A DNA stretch of 64,000 nucleotides from Acidobacteriota bacterium. GTDB lineage: Bacteria > Acidobacteriota > Terriglobia > Terriglobales > Acidobacteriaceae. Position 1 is the first letter of the stretch. The number at the start of each line of letters is the position of its first letter. The position numbers and the translations under genes were made by a program. The stretch lies in assembly GCA_013289765.1 (NCBI GenBank), contig JABCZI010000007.1:186001-250000 (forward strand), given 5' to 3'. Under the pieces are notes generated by a model. The model had not been told where the DNA came from, did no database searches, and saw only the letters and a list, made by a program, of their open reading frames with translations. Shown in pieces: positions 16,823-25,237 of this stretch.

Positions 16823-17863
16823 ATGCCATCTGACCCCAATATCGGCAAGCGGGAACGCGAAGTTCTGACGGCGATCGTGGAGACTTTCATTTCGACGGGC
16901 GAGCCCGTCGGGTCACGCACGCTCTCGCGCTCAAACCGCGAAGGCCTGAGTCCGGCTACCATTCGTAACGTGATGGCCGATCTGTCGGACGCAGGATTTC
17001 TGGAGCAGCGCCATACCTCTTCAGGCCGCGTGCCCACCACCGATGCTTACCGCTACTACGTCGAACAAATCAGCGGCACGGCGAAGTTGGCTCCGCAAGA
17101 AGAGAATATGATTTCCGAGTCGCTGGCCGGGATTAGCGATGTGCAGGAATTCATGGAGCGTACCTCGCGCGTTCTGTCGCTGATTTCGCGGAACGTGGGT
17201 GTCACCGTGGCCACTAGCGGCGCCAAGAATGCGTTGGAGCATGTGTATTTTTCGCGGTTGGGCGATCAGAAAGTATTAGCGGTATTGGTCACGCGTTCAG
17301 GACTGGTGCGCGATCGAGTCTTGCGGCTCGACTTGCCGCAAGCCGAGTTGGACCTGGCTGCGCGCTACATTAACGAGAATTTCCGTGGGTGGACCATGGA
17401 ATCTATGCGCGCCGAACTCTCCCGCCGCATCGAAAAAGAACGCAGCGAATACGACCGCCTCATGCATTCTATCGAGCAGCTCTACAAACAGGGTGCGCTG
17501 GCCGGAGAAACTGGAGGGCAGGTCGTCTTTGTGGAGGGCGCCGCCAATCTGGTGACCGGCGAGGAGGATCGCAAGCGCCTGCACGAGATCATGAAGACGC
17601 TTGAGGAGAAGGAAAAAGTCGCGAACCTGCTGGGAGCGTATCTCGACGTAAAGCAGGAAGCGGTGCGCGTGGTTATTGGGTTGGACAATGAGCTGCCCTC
17701 AATGCAGAATTTCGTGCTGATCGGGGCGCCCGCGCGGTCGGGGAGCGATATGTTCGGGTCGCTGGCGGTCATTGGTCCCACGCGTATGGATTATCAGCAC
17801 ACGATGACAGCGGTGTCTTACATCGCGCGTCTGTTCGACAAAATTCTGAATGAATCGGAGTAA
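16823..17863 (+). CDS. hrcA: Heat-inducible transcription repressor HrcA
   Basis: HrcA binds CIRCE and represses chaperonin genes; it is kept active by GroEL. The protein is 346 aa from ATG 16823. The winged helix is at the N-terminus (KREREVLTAIVETFISTGEP, then SPATIRNVMADLSDAGFLEQ and HTSSGRVPTTDAYRYYV), and the HrcA dimer/inserted domain follows to the C-terminus (GPTRMDYQHTMTAVSYIARL). TTG at 16802 is an alternative start. It leads hrcA-grpE-dnaJ-rsmE. Its target CIRCE is in the window at 881-907; none was seen before hrcA. Confidence 0.96.
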   Translation: MPSDPNIGKREREVLTAIVETFISTGEPVGSRTLSRSNREGLSPATIRNVMADLSDAGFLEQRHTSSGRVPTTDAYRYYVEQISGTAKLAPQEENMISESLAGISDVQEFMERTSRVLSLISRNVGVTVATSGAKNALEHVYFSRLGDQKVLAVLVTRSGLVRDRVLRLDLPQAELDLAARYINENFRGWTMESMRAELSRRIEKERSEYDRLMHSIEQLYKQGALAGETGGQVVFVEGAANLVTGEEDRKRLHEIMKTLEEKEKVANLLGAYLDVKQEAVRVVIGLDNELPSMQNFVLIGAPARSGSDMFGSLAVIGPTRMDYQHTMTAVSYIARLFDKILNESE

Positions 17864-17869
17864 TCAAAG

Positions 17870-18466
17870 TTGTTTATGGGAAAAGCGAATGGTAGGTCGG
17901 AAGTAAGATCGGAAGCGGAAAAGTCCGCGCTGGATCTGGAGCACGAATTGCCTGCAGGGTCCGGCGACGACGAAAATACTGGAACCGCGGTGAGCGGGGA
18001 ATCATCCGCCGCGGAATCTGAGTTGCAGAAGCTGAGAGCCGAGCGCGATACATTACTCGACCGGCTGAGCCGCGCGCAGGCAGAGTTTGAAAACGCTCGC
18101 CGACGTGCGAGCAAAGAACAACAGGAATTTCGCGAATACGCGACTGCGGATGCACTTAAATCTTTATTGCCGGTAGTCGACAGCCTGGAGCGCGCGCTGC
18201 AAGTTAAGTCGGACGCAGCTGAGCTTCGCAGCGGAGTCGAACTGATTTACAAGCAATTGCAGTCTGCGCTTTCCAAACTCTCGGTGAATCCGATTGCATC
18301 GAGGGGAGAGCCTTTCGATCCCCGTTATCACGAAGCGATCGAAATGGTGGAAACCACCGAGGCGCCCGATCATCACGTCGTGGAGGAGCTGCAGCGCGGT
18401 TATAAATTCAAAGATCGGCTGCTGCGGCCCGCGATGGTGAAAGTCGCAAAAAATCCAGGCAAGTAA
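17870..18466 (+). CDS. grpE: Nucleotide exchange factor GrpE
   Basis: GrpE releases ADP from DnaK. The protein is 198 aa: a charged N-terminal tail, a long coiled coil (about 45-95, ELQKLRAERDTLLDRLSRAQ), LPVVDSLERALQ, and the beta-wing domain with NPIASRGEPFDPRYHEAIEM. TTG 17870 has GGAG nine nt upstream (inside the hrcA end) and is preferred; ATG 17876 is the alternative. It lies six nt after hrcA. Confidence 0.95.
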   Translation: MFMGKANGRSEVRSEAEKSALDLEHELPAGSGDDENTGTAVSGESSAAESELQKLRAERDTLLDRLSRAQAEFENARRRASKEQQEFREYATADALKSLLPVVDSLERALQVKSDAAELRSGVELIYKQLQSALSKLSVNPIASRGEPFDPRYHEAIEMVETTEAPDHHVVEELQRGYKFKDRLLRPAMVKVAKNPGK

Positions 18467-18522
18467 TTTCCGGCAGTCTCAGTTTTTCTCAATAATTTAT
18501 CGATTAGGAAAGGCAGCTTATT

Positions 18523-19650
18523 CTGGCTACAAACGCAAAACGCGATTATTACGAGGTGCTGTCCGTGACTCGAACGGTCAGTGACCAGGAATTGAAGAGC
18601 GCATATCGCAAGCTCGCAATGCAATACCACCCTGATCGCAATCCGAATAATCCGGATGCCGAGGAACGCTTCAAAGAAGTCACTGAGGCCTACACGGTGC
18701 TGGCGGATTCCGAAAAGCGATCGCTCTACGACCGCTTCGGTCATGCCGGCGTCGGTACTTCGGCTGGCGCGGGCGGATTTGACGGCACGCCGTTCCAGGA
18801 TCTTGGCGATATTTTCGGAGAGTTTTTTGGCTTTGGAGATGCATTCTCCGGTGGCGGCCGCCGCCGCAGCCGGGTTCAGCGCGGCGCCGATTTACGCGAA
18901 GACTTGACCCTTGAGTTCGAAGAAGCGGCATTCGGAACCGAAACGCGAGTGATGGTGCGCCGGCACGAGGCTTGCGAAGAGTGCCACGGCGCGGGAAGCG
19001 CGCCAGGCAAAGGCGCCACCACGTGCCGTGCCTGCGCGGGCCGCGGCCAGGTGCGTTATCAGCAGGGATTTTTCAGCATCGCACGCACGTGTCCCACCTG
19101 CCAGGGAACCGGCAATGTGATTACCGATCCCTGCGGGAAGTGCAAAGGGGAGGGACGCATTCTACGGCAACGTTCCGTCGACGCGAAGATTCCGGCGGGC
19201 GTGGAAGATGGCACTCGAATCCGCTTTACCGGAGGCGGCGAAGCCGGACCTTTCGGAGGCCCCGCCGGCGATCTCTACGTTGTCCTGCACGTGAAGGAGC
19301 ATCCATTCTTCGAGCGGGAAGGGAACGACTTGCATTGCACCGTGCCACTGTCAGTGACGCAAGCCGCCATGGGTACCGAGATTCGCGTCCCCACTTTGGA
19401 AGGCGAACACACCCTCAAGATTCCAGATGGAACTCAGCCCAGCACAACATTCCGCATCCGCAACAAAGGAATTCCCGTGCTCAATGGCCATGGCAAGGGC
19501 GATCTCTACGTCGAAGTGCGCGTACAAATTCCTTCCAAATTGACCAAACGCCAGAAGGAACTGTTGCAGGAATTAGAAACGACGGCGACGGTGGACAATC
19601 AGCCGATGATGCGCTCCTTGCTCGGAAAAGTGAAAGACATTTTTGGGTAG
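18523..19650 (+). CDS. dnaJ: Chaperone DnaJ (CTG start)
   Basis: DnaJ delivers substrates to DnaK and stimulates its ATPase. The J domain reads KRDYYEVLSV ... YHPDRNPNN with the HPD motif, then a Gly/Phe region, four zinc-finger repeats (CEECHGAG, CRACAGRG, CPTCQGTG, CGKCKGEG) and the C-terminal peptide-binding domains; 375 aa in all. No ATG, GTG or TTG starts the complete J domain: an in-frame stop lies at 18505-18507 and the first GTG (18556) is inside helix I. CTG at 18523 has AGGAAAGG about nine nt upstream, so I take CTG as the start (ATT 18520 is possible). dnaK is not beside it. Confidence 0.93.
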   Translation: MATNAKRDYYEVLSVTRTVSDQELKSAYRKLAMQYHPDRNPNNPDAEERFKEVTEAYTVLADSEKRSLYDRFGHAGVGTSAGAGGFDGTPFQDLGDIFGEFFGFGDAFSGGGRRRSRVQRGADLREDLTLEFEEAAFGTETRVMVRRHEACEECHGAGSAPGKGATTCRACAGRGQVRYQQGFFSIARTCPTCQGTGNVITDPCGKCKGEGRILRQRSVDAKIPAGVEDGTRIRFTGGGEAGPFGGPAGDLYVVLHVKEHPFFEREGNDLHCTVPLSVTQAAMGTEIRVPTLEGEHTLKIPDGTQPSTTFRIRNKGIPVLNGHGKGDLYVEVRVQIPSKLTKRQKELLQELETTATVDNQPMMRSLLGKVKDIFG

Positions 19651-19768
19651 CGCGAAAGCCAGAGTGGATTCCGCGACTCGCGTTGAGGAGTCTTATCAGG
19701 ATAGGCCTTCTGGTATATCGAGAACGCCGCTGTATTGAATCGCGCCTCAGTTGCTGCGATTCTTCTCC

Positions 19769-20515
19769 ATGACCCGCCGCCGCTGGATCGCCGATGAAGT
19801 CTCCGGAAGCCGCGCCGCCCTTATCGGCGAGCACGCGGAGCATTTAGTGCGGGTGCTGCGAGCCCGCGTTGGCCAGGATTTTGATATTGCGACCGGCGAA
19901 AATGTCCGCCGCGGACGAATTATTTCTCTAAATGCCGGCCGCGTAGAGTTCGACCTGGCGGAAGAAATACCTTTCCCAAGTTCGATCCAGCTAACGCTCC
20001 TTCTCTCCATCTTTAAATTCGACCGCATGGAGTGGGCAATTGAGAAATGCACGGAGCTAGGTGCGGCTCGCATCATCCCCGTAATCGCGCGGCGCACTGA
20101 TTCCCATCTGGCGGCAGCCTCCATGAAGCGAGTCGAACGCTGGCAGCGCATCGCCCTGCAATCAGCCGAGCAATCGCGCCGTTCGGCTCCAACGGAAATC
20201 GACGATCCCCGGAAACTCGCAGACGCATTGCAGGTTTCCGCTGCTCTGAAGATTGTTCTATCCGAATCGGAAAATCAGACTCTGTTACTCGATACAGTGC
20301 AGCGTGATGTGGTGCAACCGGACGCGACAGACGGCGAGATCTTTCTCGCCGTGGGGCCCGAAGGCGGCTGGACTGACGACGAATTGCAAACATTTCATCA
20401 AGCCGGATGGACCTCAGCCTCGCTCGGCAACACAATCCTCCGCGCCGAGACCGCCGCAATCGCCGCCACAGCAGTTGTGGCTTCTATGCTGCAGCGAGGG
20501 ATTTCTTCGCTTTGA
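19769..20515 (+). CDS. rsmE: 16S rRNA m3U1498 methyltransferase RsmE
   Basis: RsmE methylates U1498 of 16S rRNA with SAM. From ATG 19769 the protein is 248 aa. It has the N-terminal PUA-like part (ALIGEHAEHLVRVLRARVGQ) and the knotted SPOUT methyltransferase core with FDRMEWAIEKCTELGAARI, FLAVGPEGGWTDDEL and the knot sequence LGNTILRAETAAI. A TTG six codons upstream is an alternative start. The position after dnaJ follows the hrcA-grpE-dnaJ-rsmE order seen in Gram-positive chaperone operons. The 19651-19768 spacer shows no feature. Confidence 0.93.
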   Translation: MTRRRWIADEVSGSRAALIGEHAEHLVRVLRARVGQDFDIATGENVRRGRIISLNAGRVEFDLAEEIPFPSSIQLTLLLSIFKFDRMEWAIEKCTELGAARIIPVIARRTDSHLAAASMKRVERWQRIALQSAEQSRRSAPTEIDDPRKLADALQVSAALKIVLSESENQTLLLDTVQRDVVQPDATDGEIFLAVGPEGGWTDDELQTFHQAGWTSASLGNTILRAETAAIAATAVVASMLQRGISSL

Positions 20516-20579
20516 TTGCTTTCAGCGCGCGCCAGCCCCAATACCTATCAACACTGGACATGATGGTATTCTGACGCCA

Positions 20580-23555
20580 ATGGCTGTCTCCAAATCAAAA
20601 TCTCAAGCCGCACGCTTTGTTCCCGACGATCGGCAGCGCGAAGCCATCGAGCACACTCGCGGCCCTATGCTCGTAGTGGCCGGAGCCGGCACCGGAAAAA
20701 CTTCCGTTCTCATCCATCGCATCGCACGACTGGTTCAGGAAGGTCACGCCAAGCCCGAGCAAATCCTGGCGCTTACCTACACGGTGGAGGCCGCCAGGCA
20801 GATGCGCGATAAGGTGCGCACCCTTCTTGGCCAGGACATTCACTCAGCAACCTTTCACGACTACTGCTACGGACTGCTTACCCGCGCCGGCAAAAAGTTC
20901 GACGTACTTGATGACAAGGATCTCTGGATCTTTCTCCGTAAAAGAATTCACGACCTCCGCCTCGAACATTACGTCCGGGCGGCAAACGTGGCAAAGTTTC
21001 TCTCAGAACTGCTGAATTTTCTCAGCCGCTGTCATGACGAACTGGTAACGCCGGACAAGTATGCGGAGTATGTTGCGCGCCTTACGCGCGGCGAGGTTGA
21101 GCTGCATCGCGTAGCCAAGTCCAAGGACCAACTGAGTGACGCCGAAGTCATAGGCCGCTGCCAGGAAATTTCCCGAGTCTTTGCCACCACCGAGGAGTGG
21201 CTGCGCGAAAAGAATCTGGGGACATTCAGCCACATGATCACCCGCGCCCACGATCTGCTGAGCAGCGACGAAAGCGTGTTAGCAACTGAGCGCGCCCGCT
21301 ACCCTTTTATTCTTGTGGACGAATTCCAGGATGCGAACTTCGCGCAAATTAAAATTCTTTCCGCGCTCGCTGGAGGAGATGCGAATATTTTCGGCGTTGG
21401 CGATCCTGATCAGGCGATCTATCGCTTTCGGGGCGCTTCCAGTGCCGCGTTCCATCTGTTCCGCAGAAACTTCCCGCAAACCAAGCTCGTGGTTTTGGGG
21501 AAGAATCGGCGCTCCATTACTCCAATTCTGCAGTGCGCTTTTGCGGTGGTCGACAAAAACCCACCCGTCTTCGCTGCGAAAGAGCGCGACACTCTTTCTT
21601 ACCAGCGCGTCCCTCTCCAGTCGGCGCGCGAAGAAGATGCAATGCGAGAAGGAAGACCTCTATCCAGCTTTCCTGTGGAAGCGATTTCGTTTAGCCGCAA
21701 GGAGGCCGAAGCCCCCGACGTCGTACGCCTCATCGAGGAAATAAAACGGCATTCGAAATGTAAGTGGAAGGACTTTGCCATCCTTTACCGTTCTCACATT
21801 CATCGCGATGACACTGTACAAGAGCTTGCCGAGCATCAGATTCCTTACTCCATTGAAAATATGGATGTCAGCGATACCTCCGAAGTGCGCGACCTGTTCG
21901 CCTGTGTCGACGTCGTGGTGGACCTCGGCTTTGACGCCAGTCTTTTCCGCGTGGCAGCGTTGCCGCAATTCGAAGTCGATCCCGAACAACTGCGGACCGC
22001 GTTGCGCGCGATTGCGAAGGATTCGAAGGAAGGCGTAACGGTACCGCTCGCTTCGGTGCTCCACAAAGTTCCTGGAGGCAACAACGTGATCGAGGCGGTG
22101 CTGCGCGCGCGTGCCGAAGTCTCCCAGCAGCAAGCTAAAACGCGAACTGCCTTGCAATTAATCGGGAAGCAATTCGGACTCGATCTCAATTCCCCTGCCT
22201 TGCAGGCGGCCCTGAAGTTTGCCAGTGATTGGGAGAACAAGGCCACTACGGAAACTGGGGAACTCGGGGAGTGGATTGAGTACCTCACTTACTTTCGCGA
22301 GGCAGGCGGCGTTATTCCTATGGCAGCGAAGGAGAACGAAGACGCGGTTCATCTGATCACCGCACACGGGGCCAAAGGCCTCGAGTATTCGCATGTCTTC
22401 ATTCTGCGCGCAACCGGGGGCTCGTTTCCCACCGGTTATCGGGAAAGTCTCGTCGAATTCCCCAAAGAGTTGCGGGATCCGGATTCGGCGATGGCCGGCG
22501 ATGACAAGACGCTTCACGACCAGGAAGAGCGCCGCCTTTTCTACGTCACCATGACGCGCGCTAAAGACTCGCTGCACATCTACGGCAAGCAGGGAATCGG
22601 CCGTGACAAAAGCCCAGCCGGCTACATGCGCGAAATGGTTGTGAATCCAGTCTTACGACCGTGGCTCACCTCGCGTGCGGCGCTTCCTTCTCAGGCCGAA
22701 TTGATAGAGATCGCAGCGGCCGCGGATGAAAGCTATTCCGAAGGCTCCAAGCTCGCGGCATGGCTTGCGCTGCCCGCAGTCGAAGGGCTGGACGCGCGCT
22801 TGAGCGCGAGCGCCGTCGAAACCTATGAGACCTGCCCACTTCAGTTCAAATTTGAGCGCGAGTGGAAACTTTCGCGGCAACTTCACGCGGCCGTACAGTA
22901 TGGCGCCGCGGTGCACCGCGTGCTCCGCACCTACTACGATTCCGTCCGTCTCGGTCGGCCGAAAACAGACGAGGAGTTAATCCAGCTGTTTCGGGAGGAC
23001 CTCGCCGATTGCAAGATACAGGACGAATATCAGCGTGATTTGTATATGAAGCAGGGACTCTCGCAGTTGCGTGAATTTCTGGCCAGCACTCGCGCACATC
23101 CTTCACCAGAGGTTCTGCATACGGAAGAATGGTTCGACGTCCAAATGGGAACGACCAAGGTTGCGGGAAGAATCGATCGTATGGATCGGGCTACCGACGG
23201 GACCGTGACCATCGTCGATTACAAAACGGGCAAGGCGCGTCCGCAAGAGGATGCCGACGAGAGCCTGCAACTTTCCATCTACGCGATCGCCGCGCGGGAA
23301 AAATGGGGATACCGCGTAGGCGAGGTGGTCTTTCACAATCTCGAAGGCAACGTCGAAGTTGCCTCCCGGCGAACCGATTTTCAATTGGAGCAGGCGCGCG
23401 AGCGGGTGTACGACGCGGCTCGGCACATCGCCGACGGAAACTTCAATCCGAAGCTTGGCTTTCACTGCACCTTTTGTGCATTTCGCGGATTATGCCCGGC
23501 TCGAGAAAAGCAGCTCCCAAGCCTCGCTACTGACACTGAACGATCGCAGGATTAA
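20580..23555 (+). CDS. UvrD/PcrA-like helicase fused to a PD-(D/E)XK nuclease with Fe-S cluster
   Basis: This 991-aa superfamily 1 helicase probably acts in recombination or repair. Motifs: Walker A GAGTGKT (35-41), LTYTVEAARQM (Ia), LVDEFQDANFAQ (II), VGDPDQAIYRFRGA (III), HLITAHGAKGLEYSHVF (V), and FYVTMTRAKDSLHIYG (VI). The C-terminal ~270 aa form a RecB-type nuclease: LSASAVETYETCPLQFKFER, GRIDRMDR and IVDYKTGKARP hold the catalytic Asp and Lys. One Cys (ETCP) plus CTFCAFRGLC can bind a 4Fe-4S cluster as in AddB/Cas4 nucleases. The single-chain arrangement is unlike RecBCD. ATG 20580 is chosen; the frame is open further upstream, inside rsmE. Confidence 0.9.
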   Translation: MAVSKSKSQAARFVPDDRQREAIEHTRGPMLVVAGAGTGKTSVLIHRIARLVQEGHAKPEQILALTYTVEAARQMRDKVRTLLGQDIHSATFHDYCYGLLTRAGKKFDVLDDKDLWIFLRKRIHDLRLEHYVRAANVAKFLSELLNFLSRCHDELVTPDKYAEYVARLTRGEVELHRVAKSKDQLSDAEVIGRCQEISRVFATTEEWLREKNLGTFSHMITRAHDLLSSDESVLATERARYPFILVDEFQDANFAQIKILSALAGGDANIFGVGDPDQAIYRFRGASSAAFHLFRRNFPQTKLVVLGKNRRSITPILQCAFAVVDKNPPVFAAKERDTLSYQRVPLQSAREEDAMREGRPLSSFPVEAISFSRKEAEAPDVVRLIEEIKRHSKCKWKDFAILYRSHIHRDDTVQELAEHQIPYSIENMDVSDTSEVRDLFACVDVVVDLGFDASLFRVAALPQFEVDPEQLRTALRAIAKDSKEGVTVPLASVLHKVPGGNNVIEAVLRARAEVSQQQAKTRTALQLIGKQFGLDLNSPALQAALKFASDWENKATTETGELGEWIEYLTYFREAGGVIPMAAKENEDAVHLITAHGAKGLEYSHVFILRATGGSFPTGYRESLVEFPKELRDPDSAMAGDDKTLHDQEERRLFYVTMTRAKDSLHIYGKQGIGRDKSPAGYMREMVVNPVLRPWLTSRAALPSQAELIEIAAAADESYSEGSKLAAWLALPAVEGLDARLSASAVETYETCPLQFKFEREWKLSRQLHAAVQYGAAVHRVLRTYYDSVRLGRPKTDEELIQLFREDLADCKIQDEYQRDLYMKQGLSQLREFLASTRAHPSPEVLHTEEWFDVQMGTTKVAGRIDRMDRATDGTVTIVDYKTGKARPQEDADESLQLSIYAIAAREKWGYRVGEVVFHNLEGNVEVASRRTDFQLEQARERVYDAARHIADGNFNPKLGFHCTFCAFRGLCPAREKQLPSLATDTERSQD

Positions 23556-23586
23556 TCGCGGTCTGCAACTGCCGCGCAAAAACTTA

Positions 23587-23611
23587 GGGGACGCTTTCGG
23601 CGTCCCCTTTT
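23587..23611 (+). terminator. Rho-independent terminator (probably bidirectional)
   Basis: The stem GGGGACGC/GCGTCCCC with a 5-nt loop is followed on the plus strand by TTTTGTT, 31 bp after the helicase stop. On the minus strand the same hairpin is followed by TAAGTTTTT, so it can also end the small leftward transcript from 23670. Confidence 0.9.
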
Positions 23612-23628
23612 GTTGCCTTACTGACTTC

Positions 23629-23670
23629 TTAATGCTTCTTTTTCTTTTTTGCCTTTTTCTTGGTTGCCAT
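23629..23670 (-). CDS. Putative lysine-rich 13-residue micropeptide
   Basis: The minus-strand frame ATG...TAA encodes MATKKKAKKKKKH: nine Lys of 13 residues, with a terminal His. GGGAG lies 10 nt before the ATG. A consensus-like promoter is about 60 nt upstream of the start and a terminator hairpin lies 20 nt after the stop, giving a complete transcription unit of about 150 nt. The extreme positive charge suggests binding to nucleic acid or ribosomes, but no function is known to me. It could also be an incidental frame within a small RNA. Confidence 0.55.
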   Translation of the reverse strand: MATKKKAKKKKKH

Positions 23671-23737
23671 TGTTTCTATTCTCCCTTCCATTTTCATGGA
23701 AAAATCTGCAACGAATGTTTTGTTGCAACTTATTGAT

Positions 23738-23766
23738 TGTATAGAGTTAATGAAAAACGAAGTCAA
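23738..23766 (-). promoter_or_regulatory. Strong promoter of the lysine-rich micropeptide unit
   Basis: On the minus strand TTGACT (23761-23766) and TATACA (23738-23743) are 17 nt apart. The expected leader of about 60 nt contains two small hairpins: GCAAC/GTTGC (23708-23726) and TTCCAT/ATGGAA (near 23685-23700). Confidence 0.75.
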
Positions 23767-23801
23767 GAAAAAAATGAACACGGTATAGCGTGTGATGCAG
23801 A

Positions 23802-23830
23802 ACTAAAGTCACAACGATATCGATAGTCAA
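23802..23830 (-). promoter_or_regulatory. Possible second, upstream promoter for the same unit
   Basis: TTGACT (23825-23830) and TTTAGT (23802-23807) are again 17 nt apart. The 15-bp sequence agtcaagaaaaaaat is repeated exactly at 23761-23775 and 23825-23839, so the -35 region is duplicated. The remainder of this A+T-rich spacer up to 24036 holds no gene; a TATAAT at 23998-24003 may serve the thiolase gene. Confidence 0.45.
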
Positions 23831-24036
23831 GAAAAAAATATCTGTTTTTCTTTTTAAAACGTTGTCGCACGAAAAAATTCCAACCCGAGAAGTGCGAGCC
23901 GCGATGTGAATCGCAAAACTTCCTGCTGCTGCAAATAGAGATCGACTGCCTGCTGCGCTGCTCGATAGAACTCCATCCTTTTGCTTCGCGGGGCATCTAT
24001 AATAAAGGTTGCGAAACCTTCGCGGGAGCATGATCA

Positions 24037-25233
24037 ATGGCGGCTTTCGATGATGTTGTCATTATTTCGGGATGTCGGACGGCGGTAGGAAAATTTCAGG
24101 GCAGCCTCTCCGATTTGAGCGCTCCGCAGCTCGGTGCAGTGGTCGTGCGCGAAGCGGTAAAGCGCGCGGGATTGAACTCCGATCAAGTCGATGAGTGCAT
24201 CATGGGCAACGTTCTCCCTGCCGGCCTAGGACAAAATCCCGCGCGTCAGGCGGCAATCTTCGCGGGATTGTCTCCCGCGACAGGTGCCATGACAATCAAC
24301 AAGGTTTGCGGTTCGGGATTGAAAGCTGTGGCTCTCGCAGCGCAAGCCATTCAGACCGGAAACAGTTCCATCGTAGTGGCTGGCGGTATGGAGTCGATGA
24401 CGAACGCTCCCTATCTGCTGCCGCAAGCGCGCAAGGGATATCGCCTCGGCAATGGGAAAGTCATCGATTCCATGGTGCATGACGGGCTGTGGGACATTTA
24501 CAACGACTACCACATGGGCGTCACCGGCGAGAACGTCGCCGAAAAATATGGCATCACGCGCGAGGAGCAGGATGAATTCGCGGTAAGCTCACACCGCAAG
24601 GCGATAGCAGCTTGGAAAGAGTGCCGCTTCAAATCGCAGATTGCCGCCGTGGAAATTCCCGCGAAGAAAAAAGGTGAAGCTCCGGTATTGTTTGAGAAGG
24701 ATGAATCTCCGCGGGAAGACACCAGCATCGAAACGCTTCGTTCGTTGAAGCCCGCCTTCAAGAAAGATGGAACCGTTACGGCCGGCAACGCTCCGGGTGT
24801 GAATGACGGAGCAGCGGCGGTGGTTGTGACGAGCGCGCAGCGCGCGAAAGAAATGGGCGCGCAGCCCATCGTCCGGATCGTGGCGCAAGCCACCAGCGGA
24901 ATAGAGCCAAAATGGGTAATGATGGCGCCGGTAGACGCGGTTCGCAAAATCTGGGAAAAGACTGGCTGGAAAAAAGACGAGGTTGATCTCTACGAACTCA
25001 ACGAAGCTTTCTCCGTGCAGGCGCTCGCCGTGATGCGCGAATTGGGACTTGACCCGAACAAAGTCAACGTAAATGGAGGTGCAGTCGCGATCGGCCATCC
25101 CATCGGCGCCAGCGGTGCGCGCGTGCTGGTAACTTTGATTTATGAGATGACCCGCCGCAATGCGAAGCGTGGCATTGCCGCTTTGTGTCTGGGCGGGGGC
25201 AACGCCGTTGCGATGGCTGTAGAGAGGAATTAA
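24037..25233 (+). CDS. Acetyl-CoA acetyltransferase (thiolase)
   Basis: This thiolase condenses two acetyl-CoA to acetoacetyl-CoA or cleaves 3-ketoacyl-CoA. It is 398 aa, the usual tetrameric length. Catalytic Cys91 is in [10 protein letters not shown], followed by [17 protein letters not shown], the NEAF motif ([10 protein letters not shown]), the active His in [12 protein letters not shown], and the second Cys in [10 protein letters not shown]. It is transcribed alone and meets the histidine kinase gene tail to tail 4 bp away. Confidence 0.95.
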   Translation: MAAFDDVVIISGCRTAVGKFQGSLSDLSAPQLGAVVVREAVKRAGLNSDQVDECIMGNVLPAGLGQNPARQAAIFAGLSPATGAMTINKVCGSGLKAVALAAQAIQTGNSSIVVAGGMESMTNAPYLLPQARKGYRLGNGKVIDSMVHDGLWDIYNDYHMGVTGENVAEKYGITREEQDEFAVSSHRKAIAAWKECRFKSQIAAVEIPAKKKGEAPVLFEKDESPREDTSIETLRSLKPAFKKDGTVTAGNAPGVNDGAAAVVVTSAQRAKEMGAQPIVRIVAQATSGIEPKWVMMAPVDAVRKIWEKTGWKKDEVDLYELNEAFSVQALAVMRELGLDPNKVNVNGGAVAIGHPIGASGARVLVTLIYEMTRRNAKRGIAALCLGGGNAVAMAVERN

Positions 25234-25237
25234 GGTT

